From Lentzea albida (GTDB taxonomy: Bacteria > Actinomycetota > Actinomycetes > Mycobacteriales > Pseudonocardiaceae), in assembly GCF_900111005.1 (NCBI RefSeq), contig NZ_FOFV01000001.1, positions 186,001-250,000 of the forward strand: a stretch of DNA of 64,000 nt, in the 5' to 3' direction. Under the pieces are notes generated by a model that was given only the letters and a program-made list of their open reading frames with translations, was not told the origin of the DNA and ran no database searches. Shown in pieces: positions 45,207-53,854 of this stretch (position 1 is the stretch's first letter; each line of letters begins with the position of its first letter). A program made the position numbers and the translations under genes.

Positions 45207-46397
45207 GTGGACCTCGCCCCCTTCAAACACGTCCTGATGCTGCCCCAAGTCCGGCCGTTCGCCCTGCTGATGTTCTTCGCGAGGATGCCCCCGGCGGCGA
45301 CCGGCGTGATTCTGACGCTGCACGTCGCGGTCACGCTCGACCGGGGGTACGGCGCGGCGGGGCTGGTCGGGGCGGCGGGCACGATCGGCATGGGGATCGG
45401 CGCGCCGCTGATGGGCAGGCTGATCGACGCACGTGGGCTGCGGTCGATGCTCGCCGTGAGCGTCACGGCCTCGGCGGCGTTCTGGCTCACCGCGCCGCTG
45501 ATGGGCTACTGGACGTTGCTGGTCCTGGCGTTCCTCGTCGGACTGCTCGGCGTGCCGATGATGTCGATCGGGCGGCAGGTCATCACCGCGCTCGTGCCGG
45601 AGAGCCGCCGCCGGGTCGCGCTGTCGGTCGACTCGATCTCCGTCGAGCTGTCGTTCATGGGCGGGCCCGCGCTCGGCGTGTTCGTCGCGACGAAGTTCTC
45701 GACGAACGCCGCGCTGCTGTTCATCGGCTTCTCGATCCTGGTCGCCGGAGTGCTCCTGTACTGGGCTGACCCGCCGATGGTGCACGAGGACGAGGTCGTC
45801 GACGGACCGCAGCCGCGGGTGGTCGAGTGGCTGCGCGGACGGATCGTCGGCGTGCTCGTCGTGTGCGTCGGTGCGACCGTGTGCCTCGGTGGCATGGAGG
45901 TCTCCGCCATCGCGTCGTTGGAGCACATCGGCAAGCAGAGCTGGCTCGGCGCGGTGTTCTTCGCGATGTGCGCCGCGTCGATCGTGGGCGGCCTGGTCTA
46001 CGGCGGTGTGAAGCGCGTGCCCAGCGTGTTGGTGCTGCTGGTCCTCATGGCCGCGCTGGAGATCCCGGTGGGTCTGGGCGACGGCAACGTACTGCTGCTG
46101 TGCCTGCTCCTCGTGCCGATGAACCTCATGTGCGCGCCGTTGATCGCGGCGTCCGGCGAGACGATCAGCCGGCTGGCACCGCCCACCGCGCGGGGGCTCG
46201 CACTCGGGCTGCAGGGGTCGGCGTTCACCCTCGGCAGCGCGATCGGCCAGCCGCTGGCGGGTGCCGCGGTCGACCGTGCGGGAGCACCGGCGGGGTTCGC
46301 GGTCGTCGGCGTGGTCGGACTGCTGGTCGCGGGCGTCGCGTGGCTGCTCGCGAGGTCTCGTAAACCCGTTGCCGACCGGGTGACGATGTCCTCGTGA
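45207..46397 (+). CDS. MFS transporter, sugar-efflux-like, paralogue 1
   Basis: 396 aa, about 12 helices. Opening VDLAPFKHVLMLPQVRPFALLMFFARMPPAATGVILTLHV is nearly shared with the next gene. GMGIGAPLMGRLIDARGLR (loop 2-3), then IGRQVITALVPESRRRVALSVDSISVELSFMGGPALGV. Substrate not identifiable. GTG at 45207 after GAGGA. It begins 38 nt after the kinase stop. The next gene overlaps by 4 nt (GTGA). Confidence 0.86.
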   Translation: MDLAPFKHVLMLPQVRPFALLMFFARMPPAATGVILTLHVAVTLDRGYGAAGLVGAAGTIGMGIGAPLMGRLIDARGLRSMLAVSVTASAAFWLTAPLMGYWTLLVLAFLVGLLGVPMMSIGRQVITALVPESRRRVALSVDSISVELSFMGGPALGVFVATKFSTNAALLFIGFSILVAGVLLYWADPPMVHEDEVVDGPQPRVVEWLRGRIVGVLVVCVGATVCLGGMEVSAIASLEHIGKQSWLGAVFFAMCAASIVGGLVYGGVKRVPSVLVLLVLMAALEIPVGLGDGNVLLLCLLLVPMNLMCAPLIAASGETISRLAPPTARGLALGLQGSAFTLGSAIGQPLAGAAVDRAGAPAGFAVVGVVGLLVAGVAWLLARSRKPVADRVTMSS

Positions 46398-47569
46398 ACC
46401 TCGCACCGTTCAAGTCGGTCCTGGCGCTGCCCGGGGTCCGTCCCCTGATGCTGCTGATGCTGTTCGCCCGGATCCCCCCGACGGCGGCGGGCGTCACCGT
46501 GACGCTGCACGTCGTCACCACGCTCGACAAGGGCTACGCGGCGGCCGGCACGGTCGGGTTCGCGACGATGGTCGGCCTCGGGCTCGGGTCGCCGCTGATG
46601 GGCAAGCTCGTCGACAGCAAGGGCCTGCGGTTCGTGCTCGCACTGAGCCTGCTCGAAGGCGCGTTCTGGGTGACGGCGCCGCTGATGGACTACTACGTGC
46701 TGCTGGTGCTGGCGTTCGCGAACGGGCTCGTGGCGGTGCCGGTGATGTCGATCGGGCGGCAGGCGCTCACGGCGATCGTGCCGGAACCGCAGCGCAGGCC
46801 CGCGTTCTCGCTCGACTCGATCTCGGTCGAGCTGTCGTTCATGGTCGGGCCCGCGGCGGGCGTGCTGATCGCGACGAAGTTCTCGACCGGAACGGCCCTG
46901 GTCGTGATCGGCGTGGCGATACTGACCGCGAGCGCCGTGCTGTTCGCCGTGAACCCCGTGCTGCTGCACGAGGACGACGTAGTGGAAGGCCCGCCGCCCC
47001 CGGTGCGGCAGTGGCTGCGCGGGCCGATGATCGCCGCGTTGATCGTCCCGTTCGGCGCCACGATGGTGTTGTCGGGCATGGAGATCTCGGCGATCGCCTC
47101 GCTGGAGCGCTCAGGGCAGCAGGGGTGGCTCGGGGTGATCTTCTTCGTGATGTGCGCGGCGTCGGCGCTGGGCGGGCTCTTCTACGGGAGTTTGAGACGG
47201 GTGCCGAGCGGCGTGGTCCTGCTGGCCTGCATGGCGTTGCTGGAGCTGCCGGTCGGTCTCGGCGACGGCAACGTGTGGCTGCTCGCGCTCGCGTTGATCC
47301 CGATGAACCTCGCGTGCGCGCCGACGATCACGGCCTCGTCCGAACTGATCGCGAAGAGCGCCCCGCCCACGGCGCGCGGGCTCGCTCTCGGACTGCAGGG
47401 CTCCGCTTTCACGTTCGGCGTCGCCGCCGGTCAGCCGCTCGCGGGAGTCGCTGTGGACCACAGCGGACCCCCGCTCGGCTTCGTCGTCGCGGGCCTCGCC
47501 GGACTGCTGGTCGCCGGTGTCGGCTGGGTGCTGTCGCGGCAGCGTCAGGCGGTCTCGGCCACGTCCTGA
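46394..47569 (+). CDS. MFS transporter, sugar-efflux-like, paralogue 2
   Basis: 391 aa, tandem duplicate of the preceding transporter: VNLAPFKSVLALPGVRPLMLLMLFARIPPTAAGV, GLGLGSPLMGKLVDSKGLR, IGRQALTAIVPEPQRRPAFSLDSISVELSFMVGPAAGV and GLALGLQGSAFTFGVAAGQPLAG. Charged cytosolic linker HEDDVVEGPPPPV divides the two halves. The last 25 nt overlap the convergent esterase gene. Confidence 0.86.
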   Translation: MNLAPFKSVLALPGVRPLMLLMLFARIPPTAAGVTVTLHVVTTLDKGYAAAGTVGFATMVGLGLGSPLMGKLVDSKGLRFVLALSLLEGAFWVTAPLMDYYVLLVLAFANGLVAVPVMSIGRQALTAIVPEPQRRPAFSLDSISVELSFMVGPAAGVLIATKFSTGTALVVIGVAILTASAVLFAVNPVLLHEDDVVEGPPPPVRQWLRGPMIAALIVPFGATMVLSGMEISAIASLERSGQQGWLGVIFFVMCAASALGGLFYGSLRRVPSGVVLLACMALLELPVGLGDGNVWLLALALIPMNLACAPTITASSELIAKSAPPTARGLALGLQGSAFTFGVAAGQPLAGVAVDHSGPPLGFVVAGLAGLLVAGVGWVLSRQRQAVSATS

Positions 47570-48597
47570 TCGGAGTTGGCCAGCGCGAAACCGGTCCGCA
47601 GCGCGCCCACGGCCTCGGACACGGCCTCGCGGAAGATCCCGCCGACGCCGAGCACGTTCGCGAAGCCGTGGAAGAGGCCCTCGTGCCGGCGCAGCACCAC
47701 CGGCACGCCCTCGGCGGCCAGGCGTTCCGCGAAGGCCTCGCCCTCGTCGCGCAACGGGTCGTAGCCCGCGGTCGCGATGTAGGTCGGGGGCAGGTTCGAG
47801 AGGTCCTCGGCCAGCATGATCGACAGACGCGGGTCGTGGCGGTGCTTGCCGCCCTCGGAGTACTGGTCGAGGAACCAGTCCATCTTCTCGTCGGTGAGGA
47901 AGAACCCGTTGCCGAAGATCTCGCGCGACCGGCGGCGCACCGACGCGTCCACGCCGGGGTAGAGGAGCAGCAGGAACGCCAGGTCGACCTCGGCGCCGTG
48001 GGCCGTCACGGCGGCCAGGTTGCCACCGGCGCTGTCACCGCCGAGCGCGATCCGCTTCGGGTCGATGCCCAGGTCCTCGGCCTTCGCGACGGCGTAGCGC
48101 AGCACCTCGGCGGCGTCGTCGGCCGCGGCGGGGAACGGTGCCTCCGGGGCGAGCCGGTAGTCGGCCGCGAGCACCCGGACACCGGTCTCCTTGGCGAGGA
48201 ACCGGCACAGCTGGTCGTGGCTGTCGAGGCTTCCGGTCACCCAGCCGCCACCGTGGTAGAAGATCAACAGCGGCGAGCCGGTCGCGAGGCCCAGCGGCGT
48301 GTAGAGGCGGCCCGCGAACTCCCCGATCGAGAGCTCCCTGGTACCCACCCCGGTGATCTTCGGACCCGCCACGAGCTTCGAACTCAACTCCAGGTCGAGC
48401 CGGCTCTCGGAAGGTGTCCTGGTGCGCCACCCCGTCCCGGACAGCTGCTGGAGCTTCAGCAGCAACTGGGCCTCCGGGTGCAGGTCCTGGCCGTCCAGGC
48501 GGACGGGTGTGCCGGCGATGAGGCGGCGCACGGGGCCGGGAAGACCGAACGCGAAGCGCAGAGCACCGGCCAGCACGGCCGCCTGGAAGTTCGACAT
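47545..48597 (-). CDS. Alpha/beta-hydrolase, hormone-sensitive-lipase family
   Basis: 350-aa esterase. Oxyanion motif FYHGGGWVTGSLDSHDQLCR (about 118-137), nucleophile elbow GGDSAGGNLAA (about 188-198), acid in AGYDPLRDEGEAFAERL and catalytic His in GLFHGFANVLG. No signal peptide, but a hydrophobic N-terminus (FQAAVLAGALRFAFGLPGPVRRL) that may contact lipid. Substrate unknown. It is divergent from the FMN reductase, with two palindromes in the 65-nt gap. Confidence 0.92.
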   Translation of the reverse strand: MSNFQAAVLAGALRFAFGLPGPVRRLIAGTPVRLDGQDLHPEAQLLLKLQQLSGTGWRTRTPSESRLDLELSSKLVAGPKITGVGTRELSIGEFAGRLYTPLGLATGSPLLIFYHGGGWVTGSLDSHDQLCRFLAKETGVRVLAADYRLAPEAPFPAAADDAAEVLRYAVAKAEDLGIDPKRIALGGDSAGGNLAAVTAHGAEVDLAFLLLLYPGVDASVRRRSREIFGNGFFLTDEKMDWFLDQYSEGGKHRHDPRLSIMLAEDLSNLPPTYIATAGYDPLRDEGEAFAERLAAEGVPVVLRRHEGLFHGFANVLGVGGIFREAVSEAVGALRTGFALANSDQDVAETA

Positions 48598-48608
48598 GTG
48601 GTGCAGGT

Positions 48609-48620
48609 TACTCGCGAGTA
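48609..48620. promoter_or_regulatory. 12-bp palindromic operator candidate
   Basis: TACTCGCGAGTA, perfect and extended by a G/C pair on each side, in the middle of the 65-nt divergent promoter between the esterase and FMN reductase. TetR-family sites often look like this. Confidence 0.5.
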
Positions 48621-48629
48621 GCGCTGGAT

Positions 48630-48645
48630 CTCCAGTTATCTGGAG
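48630..48645 (+). promoter_or_regulatory. Hairpin covering the FMN reductase ribosome site
   Basis: CTCCAG-TTAT-CTGGAG, with the right arm being the GGAGG region of the Shine-Dalgarno (48642-48646). Pairing would sequester it. Confidence 0.45.
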
Positions 48646-48662
48646 GTGGAAGGATCGGTGGC

Positions 48663-49235
48663 ATGACGGTGACGGTGGTGGGCATCGGCGGCTCGATCAG
48701 GCCCGACTCGCAGTCCGAACGGGCGCTGCGGGTGGCCCTCGAGGGTGCTCGCGAGCTCGGTGCGAAGACGATCCAGTACAGCGGGCCCGACCTGGTGCTC
48801 CCGTTCTACGACCCGTCCGTGCCCGAGCGCACGGACGTCGCCCGGCGGATGGTCGAGGACCTGCGCTCGTGCGACGGCGTGATCGTCGTGTCGCCCGGCT
48901 ACCACGGCACCGTGTCCGGCCTGGTCAAGAACGCCCTCGACTACATCGAGGACCTCCGCGACGACGAACGCCCGTACCTCGACGGCCGCGCGGTCGGCAC
49001 CATCACCGCCGCGTACGGCTGGCAGGCCGCGGTGAACACGCTCACGGCCGTGCGCTCGATCGTGCACGCGTTGCGCGGCTGGCCCACCCCGCTCGGCGCC
49101 GCGATCAACTCCGCCCAGGTCAAGTTCGACGGCGACGGCTCCTGCTCGGATTCCGACGTCGACCGCAACCTGCGGACCGTCGGCCGTCAGGTGGCCGAGT
49201 TCGCCCTCCGCCGCCCCGTCTCCGACGTGAACTGA
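48663..49235 (+). CDS. NADPH-dependent FMN reductase
   Basis: 190-aa flavodoxin-like oxidoreductase. VVGIGGSIRPDSQSERALRVAL (FMN phosphate loop, about 5-26), DLVLPFYDPSVPERTD, VSPGYHGTVSGLVKNALDYIEDL (about 80-102) and ITAAYGWQAAVNTLTAVRSIV are the family motifs. Supplies reduced FMN or reduces quinones/metals. ATG at 48663 after a GGAGG-rich leader. Ohr and Dps follow. Confidence 0.9.
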   Translation: MTVTVVGIGGSIRPDSQSERALRVALEGARELGAKTIQYSGPDLVLPFYDPSVPERTDVARRMVEDLRSCDGVIVVSPGYHGTVSGLVKNALDYIEDLRDDERPYLDGRAVGTITAAYGWQAAVNTLTAVRSIVHALRGWPTPLGAAINSAQVKFDGDGSCSDSDVDRNLRTVGRQVAEFALRRPVSDVN

Positions 49236-49319
49236 GTCACCATCGGGCATTTACGTCGTGCACGATGCGTTCTCCCTCAGTGAAAGGCAATCGAGCCCAC
49301 TGACTCAAGGGAGAGCGGA

Positions 49320-49742
49320 ATGGAAGCGCTGTACACGGCTGAGGCGACTGCTTACGGCGAAGGCCGCAACGGCGAGGTGCGTTCCTCCGACGGCGTGATC
49401 GACGAGATCCTGTCGGTCCCGAAGGAGATGGGCGGCCCCGGCGGCGAGGCGACCAACCCGGAGCAGCTCTTCGCGGCCGGGTACTCGGCGTGCTTCAACT
49501 CCGCCATCGCCGCCGTCGCACGCGCCGGGAAGATTCAAGTTGCGTCTTCCGAGGTAACCGCCAAGGTGGGTATCGGATCCAACGGCGCGGGCGGCTTCCA
49601 GCTGGCCGTCGAACTCGCGGTGAAGATCCCCGGACTCGACCAGGCGGTCGCGGAGAAGCTCGTCGAGCAGGCCCACCAGGTCTGCCCGTACTCCAACGCG
49701 ACGCGCGGCAACATCGAGGTGGCGCTCACCGTCACCGTCTGA
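49320..49742 (+). CDS. ohr: Organic hydroperoxide resistance protein (Ohr/OsmC family)
   Basis: 140-aa thiol peroxidase. ALYTAEATAYGEGRNGEVRSSD at the N-terminus, first catalytic Cys in FAAGYSACFNSAIAAVA (about residue 59), second Cys in QVCPYSNATRGNIEVALTV (about 121). The spacing and the VCPYSNATRGN end are those of Ohr. Reduces organic and lipid hydroperoxides with dihydrolipoyl reductant. ATG at 49320, AGGGAGAGCGGA before it. Dps follows after 15 nt, likely co-transcribed. No ohrR-like regulator is visible here. Confidence 0.93.
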   Translation: MEALYTAEATAYGEGRNGEVRSSDGVIDEILSVPKEMGGPGGEATNPEQLFAAGYSACFNSAIAAVARAGKIQVASSEVTAKVGIGSNGAGGFQLAVELAVKIPGLDQAVAEKLVEQAHQVCPYSNATRGNIEVALTVTV

Positions 49743-49757
49743 GGAGGCGCGTTTCAC

Positions 49758-50234
49758 ATGGCCAAGAACCCGATCACCAGCCCGCTGGCCGACGCCGACC
49801 GCGATGCCGTCGGCGCCATCCTGCAGGCGACGCTCGTCGACCTGGTCGACCTGTCCCTGATCGGGAAGCAGGCGCACTGGAACGTGATCGGCAAGAACTT
49901 CCGCAGCGTCCACCTTCAGCTCGACGAACTGGTCGTCCTGGCGCGCAACGCCGCCGACCAGGTGGCCGAGCGAGCGGCCGCTCTCGGCGTCACGCCGAAC
50001 GGCACGGCGAAGACCATCGCCGAGTCGTCCGGCGTGCCCGAGATCGAGACCGGCTGGCTGAAGGAGGACCAGGTCGTCTCGTCGATCACGAACTCCCTGG
50101 CGTCGCTGATCTCCCGCATGCGCGGTCGCATCGACGAGACGGACAAGCCCGACCTCGTCACCCAGGACCTGCTGATCGGCATCACGCAGGAGCTGGAGCA
50201 GGCGCACTGGATGTGGCAGGCCCAGTCGGCCTAG
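49758..50234 (+). CDS. dps: DNA-binding protein from starved cells (Dps), ferritin-like
   Basis: 158 aa. Ferroxidase motif LIGKQAHWNVIGKNFRSVHLQLDELV (about 34-59, His/Asp/Glu) fits Dps. The N- and C-terminal tails are short with few Lys, so DNA binding may be weak. Twelve-subunit cage that oxidises and stores iron with peroxide. ATG at 49758 with GAGGAGGCG upstream. Placed with Ohr, a coherent peroxide-defence pair. The 3' stop overlaps the convergent gene by 4 bp (CTAG). Confidence 0.93.
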   Translation: MAKNPITSPLADADRDAVGAILQATLVDLVDLSLIGKQAHWNVIGKNFRSVHLQLDELVVLARNAADQVAERAAALGVTPNGTAKTIAESSGVPEIETGWLKEDQVVSSITNSLASLISRMRGRIDETDKPDLVTQDLLIGITQELEQAHWMWQAQSA

Positions 50235-51202
50235 CCCATCAACCGACGGATGGCCCGCTCCTCGACGGAGCGGGCCTCGTCGACTTTCAGGGCCAGTTCG
50301 TCGTAGTCGCCACCCCGTGCGATCTCCGACCAGAGCCGCCCGGACTCCCGGAACTCATGGGCGCCGGGCAGCCCGGCCTCGGTCAGGAACTCGGCGTACA
50401 GCGGCCTTGTCGCAGAGGGCGCGGTGTACTCGACCTCCAGGCAGTCGTGCAGCCTGCGCGTGACGACGTCCTCGGTACCGGCCCACCGCTGGGCCCAGCC
50501 CTTCTTGCCCTTGTCGCGCAACTCCTTCGCGAGCTTGCGCATGCCGGAGAAGCCGAAGTTCACGTCGAAGTTGTTGCCCAGCACCGGGCCGGTCAGGTGC
50601 TCGCAGGTCATGCGCACGGCTTTCGCGACGTCCGGCTCCGCCGTCTGCTCGCCGATGCTGATCAGCTCGTGCTTGGCCGTGGCCCAGCCGACCAGGAACT
50701 CGTCCAGCGGCAGGACATGGGTGCCGGCGGCTGTGCTCTCGCCTCCGCCACCGAGCACGGTGACGGTGTCGCCGTCGACCCCCGCCACCCCGACCGGGTG
50801 CTTCTCCCTGCCCATCAGGCAGATCACCGGTCCGTCCGCCGCGCGCAGCCGCTGTTCGGCCTTCCGCGCGGACGTCGTGGACGTCACCTCGTGCGCGATG
50901 CCGGCGTGCTGCAGCGCGGTCGGGATGAACGGCGCCGGGTGGTGCCGCGCCACGATCGTCATCATCGGCGCGTGTCCCTTGTACTCGAACACGAAGTACA
51001 TGAACCCGATGCCACCCGCGAGCCCGGCGAGCATCGGCTCGGACCACTCGCCGTCGAGCACCTCGCGCAACAACCACGAGTCGTGCATCTGCCCGCTGGG
51101 CCGCGCGTCCTTGAGGACGTGCCTGCGGGCGGTGGTGTAGGACTCGCCGGTGCGCTCCATCCGGGCGCGAACCAGGCGCTTGAACGACCGCTGCTCGGTC
51201 AT
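50231..51202 (-). CDS. BtrH N-terminal / DUF4872-like protein lacking the usual Cys
   Basis: 323 aa. A short N-terminal basic part (SFKRLVRARMERTGESYTTARRHVLKDARP) is followed by a BtrH-like domain: QMHDSWLLREVL then SEPMLAGLAGGIGFMYFVFEYKGH (about 38-76). In relatives from memory the first motif is HC-x-S..LRNLL; here the Cys position is Asp (MHDS). The C-terminal half has a DUF4872-like LDEFLVGWATAKHELISIGE. Acyltransferase or peptidase-like function is a guess. ATG at 51202 after GGAAGG was chosen; the frame stays open to 51277. Confidence 0.65.
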   Translation of the reverse strand: MTEQRSFKRLVRARMERTGESYTTARRHVLKDARPSGQMHDSWLLREVLDGEWSEPMLAGLAGGIGFMYFVFEYKGHAPMMTIVARHHPAPFIPTALQHAGIAHEVTSTTSARKAEQRLRAADGPVICLMGREKHPVGVAGVDGDTVTVLGGGGESTAAGTHVLPLDEFLVGWATAKHELISIGEQTAEPDVAKAVRMTCEHLTGPVLGNNFDVNFGFSGMRKLAKELRDKGKKGWAQRWAGTEDVVTRRLHDCLEVEYTAPSATRPLYAEFLTEAGLPGAHEFRESGRLWSEIARGGDYDELALKVDEARSVEERAIRRLMG

Positions 51203-51381
51203 GGCTTGCCTTCCGCGGACGCGCCGGAGCCGTTCCCCGCGCCTTGCTCTGCTCGTCCGGGCTGCGTTCGTGCACACGACCGACCGGCGCCGGGAGGACA
51301 GGGGTCCCCTTTGCCTCCGCGACGCCGGTCAGCGCGGGTGACCGATCAGGAGGTGAGGCGCTCGGCAGCGCCGTCACCAGG

Positions 51382-53193
51382 CTACTTCGCCAGGTGCCTC
51401 CGCGCGAAGTCCACCTCGGCCGCCGTCTGCCGGATCGTCTCCGCCACCACCAGCGAGCCGTGGCCCGCGTCGTAGCGGTACATCTCGTAGGCGTGGCCGC
51501 GGGCCGCGAGGGCGTCGAGGTAGTTGTCGATCTGCCGGATCGGGCAGCGCGGGTCGTTCTCGCCCGCGAGGATCAGCACCGGGGCGGTGACCTGGTCCAC
51601 GTACGTGAGCGGCGAGCACTCGCGGTACAGGTCGGGCAGCTCCTCCGGGGAGCCGCCGAACAGGGCGCGGTCGAAGGCGCGCAGCGGTTCCATCTCGTCC
51701 TCGTAGGCGGCGAGGTAGTCGGCCACCGGGACGCCCGCGACGCCGACCGCCCAGCGCGACGGCTGGGTGCCGATGCCGAGCAACGTCAGGTAGCCGCCCC
51801 ACGAGGCGCCGTTCAGCACCGACTTCGACGGGTCGGTGAGCCCGGACTCGATCGCCCAGTCCTGCACGGCGGCGATGTCCTCGAGTTCGGTGAGCCCCGG
51901 CCTGCCCTCGATGGCGTCACGCCACTTCGAGCCGTAGCCGCTGGAGCCGCGGTAGTTCACGTGCACCGTCGCGAAGCCGGCGTCGAGCCAGACCGCGCGG
52001 TAGGCGGAGAAGCGGTCCTCGTCGGACGAGTGCGGGCCGCCGTGGATCAGGAAGACCGTGGGGAACGGGCCCTCGCCCTCGGGCTTCGAGACCAGGGCGT
52101 GCACGTCGCCGACGAACACGTCCTCCAGCTTGAACGACGTCGCGGGCTTCGCTCCGGCGGGCTCGACCAGCACGCTCTCGGTGCCGTCCGTGGCGAGCGC
52201 GCGGATGACCGTCGACCTCTCGGCGGACGACCACGAGTACTCGACCGTGCCGTCCGGGCGCACGCCCGCGGAGCCGACGACGCCGGGCGCGGTGTCCAGG
52301 GTGGACAGTTCGCCGGTCTCGAGGTCGTAGCGGTGCACGGTGTTGCGGGCGTGGTGGGTGTGCACGATCAGCAACGCGGACGCGTCCGGGTACCAGTCGG
52401 CGGAGACCTCGCCCGGCAGGTCGAGGACGATCTCGCGCTCGGTGTCGGCGGCGACGTCCCAGATCAGCAGTTCCTCACGGCCGCGGCGCTCGTGCAGCAC
52501 CAGCAGCCGCTGGTCGCCGCGCACCGGGCTGAACGAGATGGCGTCGAGGCCCTTGCCCTTGCCGTCCCACTTCTCGGCGACCTTCTCGCCGGTCTCCGCG
52601 TTCAAGGCGCGCAACGCCATGTGCCGGTTGTCGCCGTGCTCGGAGTGCGCGATCACGACGAGCGACTCGTCCTTGGACAGCGCGGTGACACCGGCGTCGT
52701 TGACGTGCTGGTAGAGCACCTCGGCCTTGCCGTCGCGCGCCAGCCACACCGTGGTGCCGTCGTCGGTCGAAGCGGCCACCGCCGTGACGGTGCGGCCGAT
52801 CTCCAGACCGGCCGGGTAGCCGGGCGTCACGTCGGCGACGGCGGGCTCCGCCTTGCTGCCGTCGGCCTTGAACGGCTCGCGCACCCAGACGCCGAACTCG
52901 TCGCCGTCGTGGTCGTCGAACCACCAGATCTCGGTGCCGTCCGGGTTCAGCGTGGCGTGCGACGTGCCGTTCGGGCGGTCGGTGACCTTGCGGTGCTCGT
53001 CCGTCGCGCGGTCCCAGGAGTAGATCTCCCACACGCCGCTCGCGTTGGAGACGTACAGGGTGCGGTCCGGAGCGTCGTCGGCCCAGCCGGGCAGGCTCAT
53101 GCGGGGAGCGGTGAACCGCTCGCGCCACCGGGTCTCGGCGGCGGGGTCGTCGAAGAGCTGGTCCGGGATGGCGGGAGAAGGGTGCGTGGTCAC
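51382..53193 (-). CDS. S9-family (prolyl oligopeptidase-like) serine peptidase
   Basis: 603 aa, cytosolic (no signal). The N-terminal beta-propeller (about 1-340) has TLNPDGTEIWWFDDHDGDEFGVW and ISFSPVRGDQRLLVLHE. The C-terminal alpha/beta-hydrolase domain (about 360-600) has FLIHGGPHSSDEDRFSAYRAVWLD, nucleophile NGASWGGYLTLLGIG (Ser about 465), acid in AGENDPRCPIRQ and His in YDAGHGSLV. Acylaminoacyl- or oligopeptidase type. ATG at 53193. Stands alone; the 179 nt downstream hold no gene. Confidence 0.93.
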   Translation of the reverse strand: MTTHPSPAIPDQLFDDPAAETRWRERFTAPRMSLPGWADDAPDRTLYVSNASGVWEIYSWDRATDEHRKVTDRPNGTSHATLNPDGTEIWWFDDHDGDEFGVWVREPFKADGSKAEPAVADVTPGYPAGLEIGRTVTAVAASTDDGTTVWLARDGKAEVLYQHVNDAGVTALSKDESLVVIAHSEHGDNRHMALRALNAETGEKVAEKWDGKGKGLDAISFSPVRGDQRLLVLHERRGREELLIWDVAADTEREIVLDLPGEVSADWYPDASALLIVHTHHARNTVHRYDLETGELSTLDTAPGVVGSAGVRPDGTVEYSWSSAERSTVIRALATDGTESVLVEPAGAKPATSFKLEDVFVGDVHALVSKPEGEGPFPTVFLIHGGPHSSDEDRFSAYRAVWLDAGFATVHVNYRGSSGYGSKWRDAIEGRPGLTELEDIAAVQDWAIESGLTDPSKSVLNGASWGGYLTLLGIGTQPSRWAVGVAGVPVADYLAAYEDEMEPLRAFDRALFGGSPEELPDLYRECSPLTYVDQVTAPVLILAGENDPRCPIRQIDNYLDALAARGHAYEMYRYDAGHGSLVVAETIRQTAAEVDFARRHLAK

Positions 53194-53374
53194 GGTTCAA
53201 CACTAGAGTCCGCGGCGGCCGCCTGGGGGTTCCGGACGGCACGACCACCTCGCGGTGGATTCTCGCGAGGCACCGAGGATCTTTGTTGCGAGATCACGTC
53301 GAACGCGTGATTCGATTTATTGATCGAACCAGAAAACCTGGATGTGCGGTGGATTCAAGAGTTATTCTTGGAGC

Positions 53375-53854
53375 ATGCTGGAAACGATGGAACGTCTCGC
53401 CGGGGCCGGCACGTTGGAGGAAGTCCAACGCGTCGTCCGTACCAGGGCCAGACGCTTGCTGAAGGCACACGGCGCGACGTTGGTGCTGCTCGACGGCGAT
53501 CTCTGCTACTACGCGGACGAGGACTCGATGAGCCCGCTGTGGAAGGGGCAGCGGTTCCCCGCCTCGAACTGCATCAGCGGATGGGCGATGATGAATCGTC
53601 AGACCGTCGCGATCAGGGACATCCGCTTCGATTCCAGAATTCCACAGGAGGCGTACCGGCCGACATTTGTGCGGAGCCTCGTTCTCTCCCCGATCCTGCG
53701 TCCTCACCCGATCGGCGCCATCGGGTGCTACTGGGCCGTCCCGCACACCGCGACCCCGGCCGAGACCGAGACGCTGGAGTCGCTCGCCCGCGCCGCCGGC
53801 GACGCCCTGGAACGCTTCCCGGAGGGCCTTCCCGCGCGGGGCTTCATCAGCTGA
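53375..53854 (+). CDS. GAF-domain protein
   Basis: 159 aa consisting of one GAF domain: LETMERLAGAGTLEEVQRVVRTRARRLLKAHGATLVLLDGDLCYY (helix and first strands), FPASNCISGWAMMNRQTVAIRDI (about 65-90), then YRPTFVRSLVLSPIL. Binds a small ligand or acts as a sensor; no output domain is attached. ATG at 53375 was chosen over an earlier in-frame GTG region because the GAF helix starts there. The upstream 80 nt are AT-rich, unlike the surroundings, and may contain the promoter. Stop overlaps the next gene by 8 nt. Confidence 0.83.
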   Translation: MLETMERLAGAGTLEEVQRVVRTRARRLLKAHGATLVLLDGDLCYYADEDSMSPLWKGQRFPASNCISGWAMMNRQTVAIRDIRFDSRIPQEAYRPTFVRSLVLSPILRPHPIGAIGCYWAVPHTATPAETETLESLARAAGDALERFPEGLPARGFIS

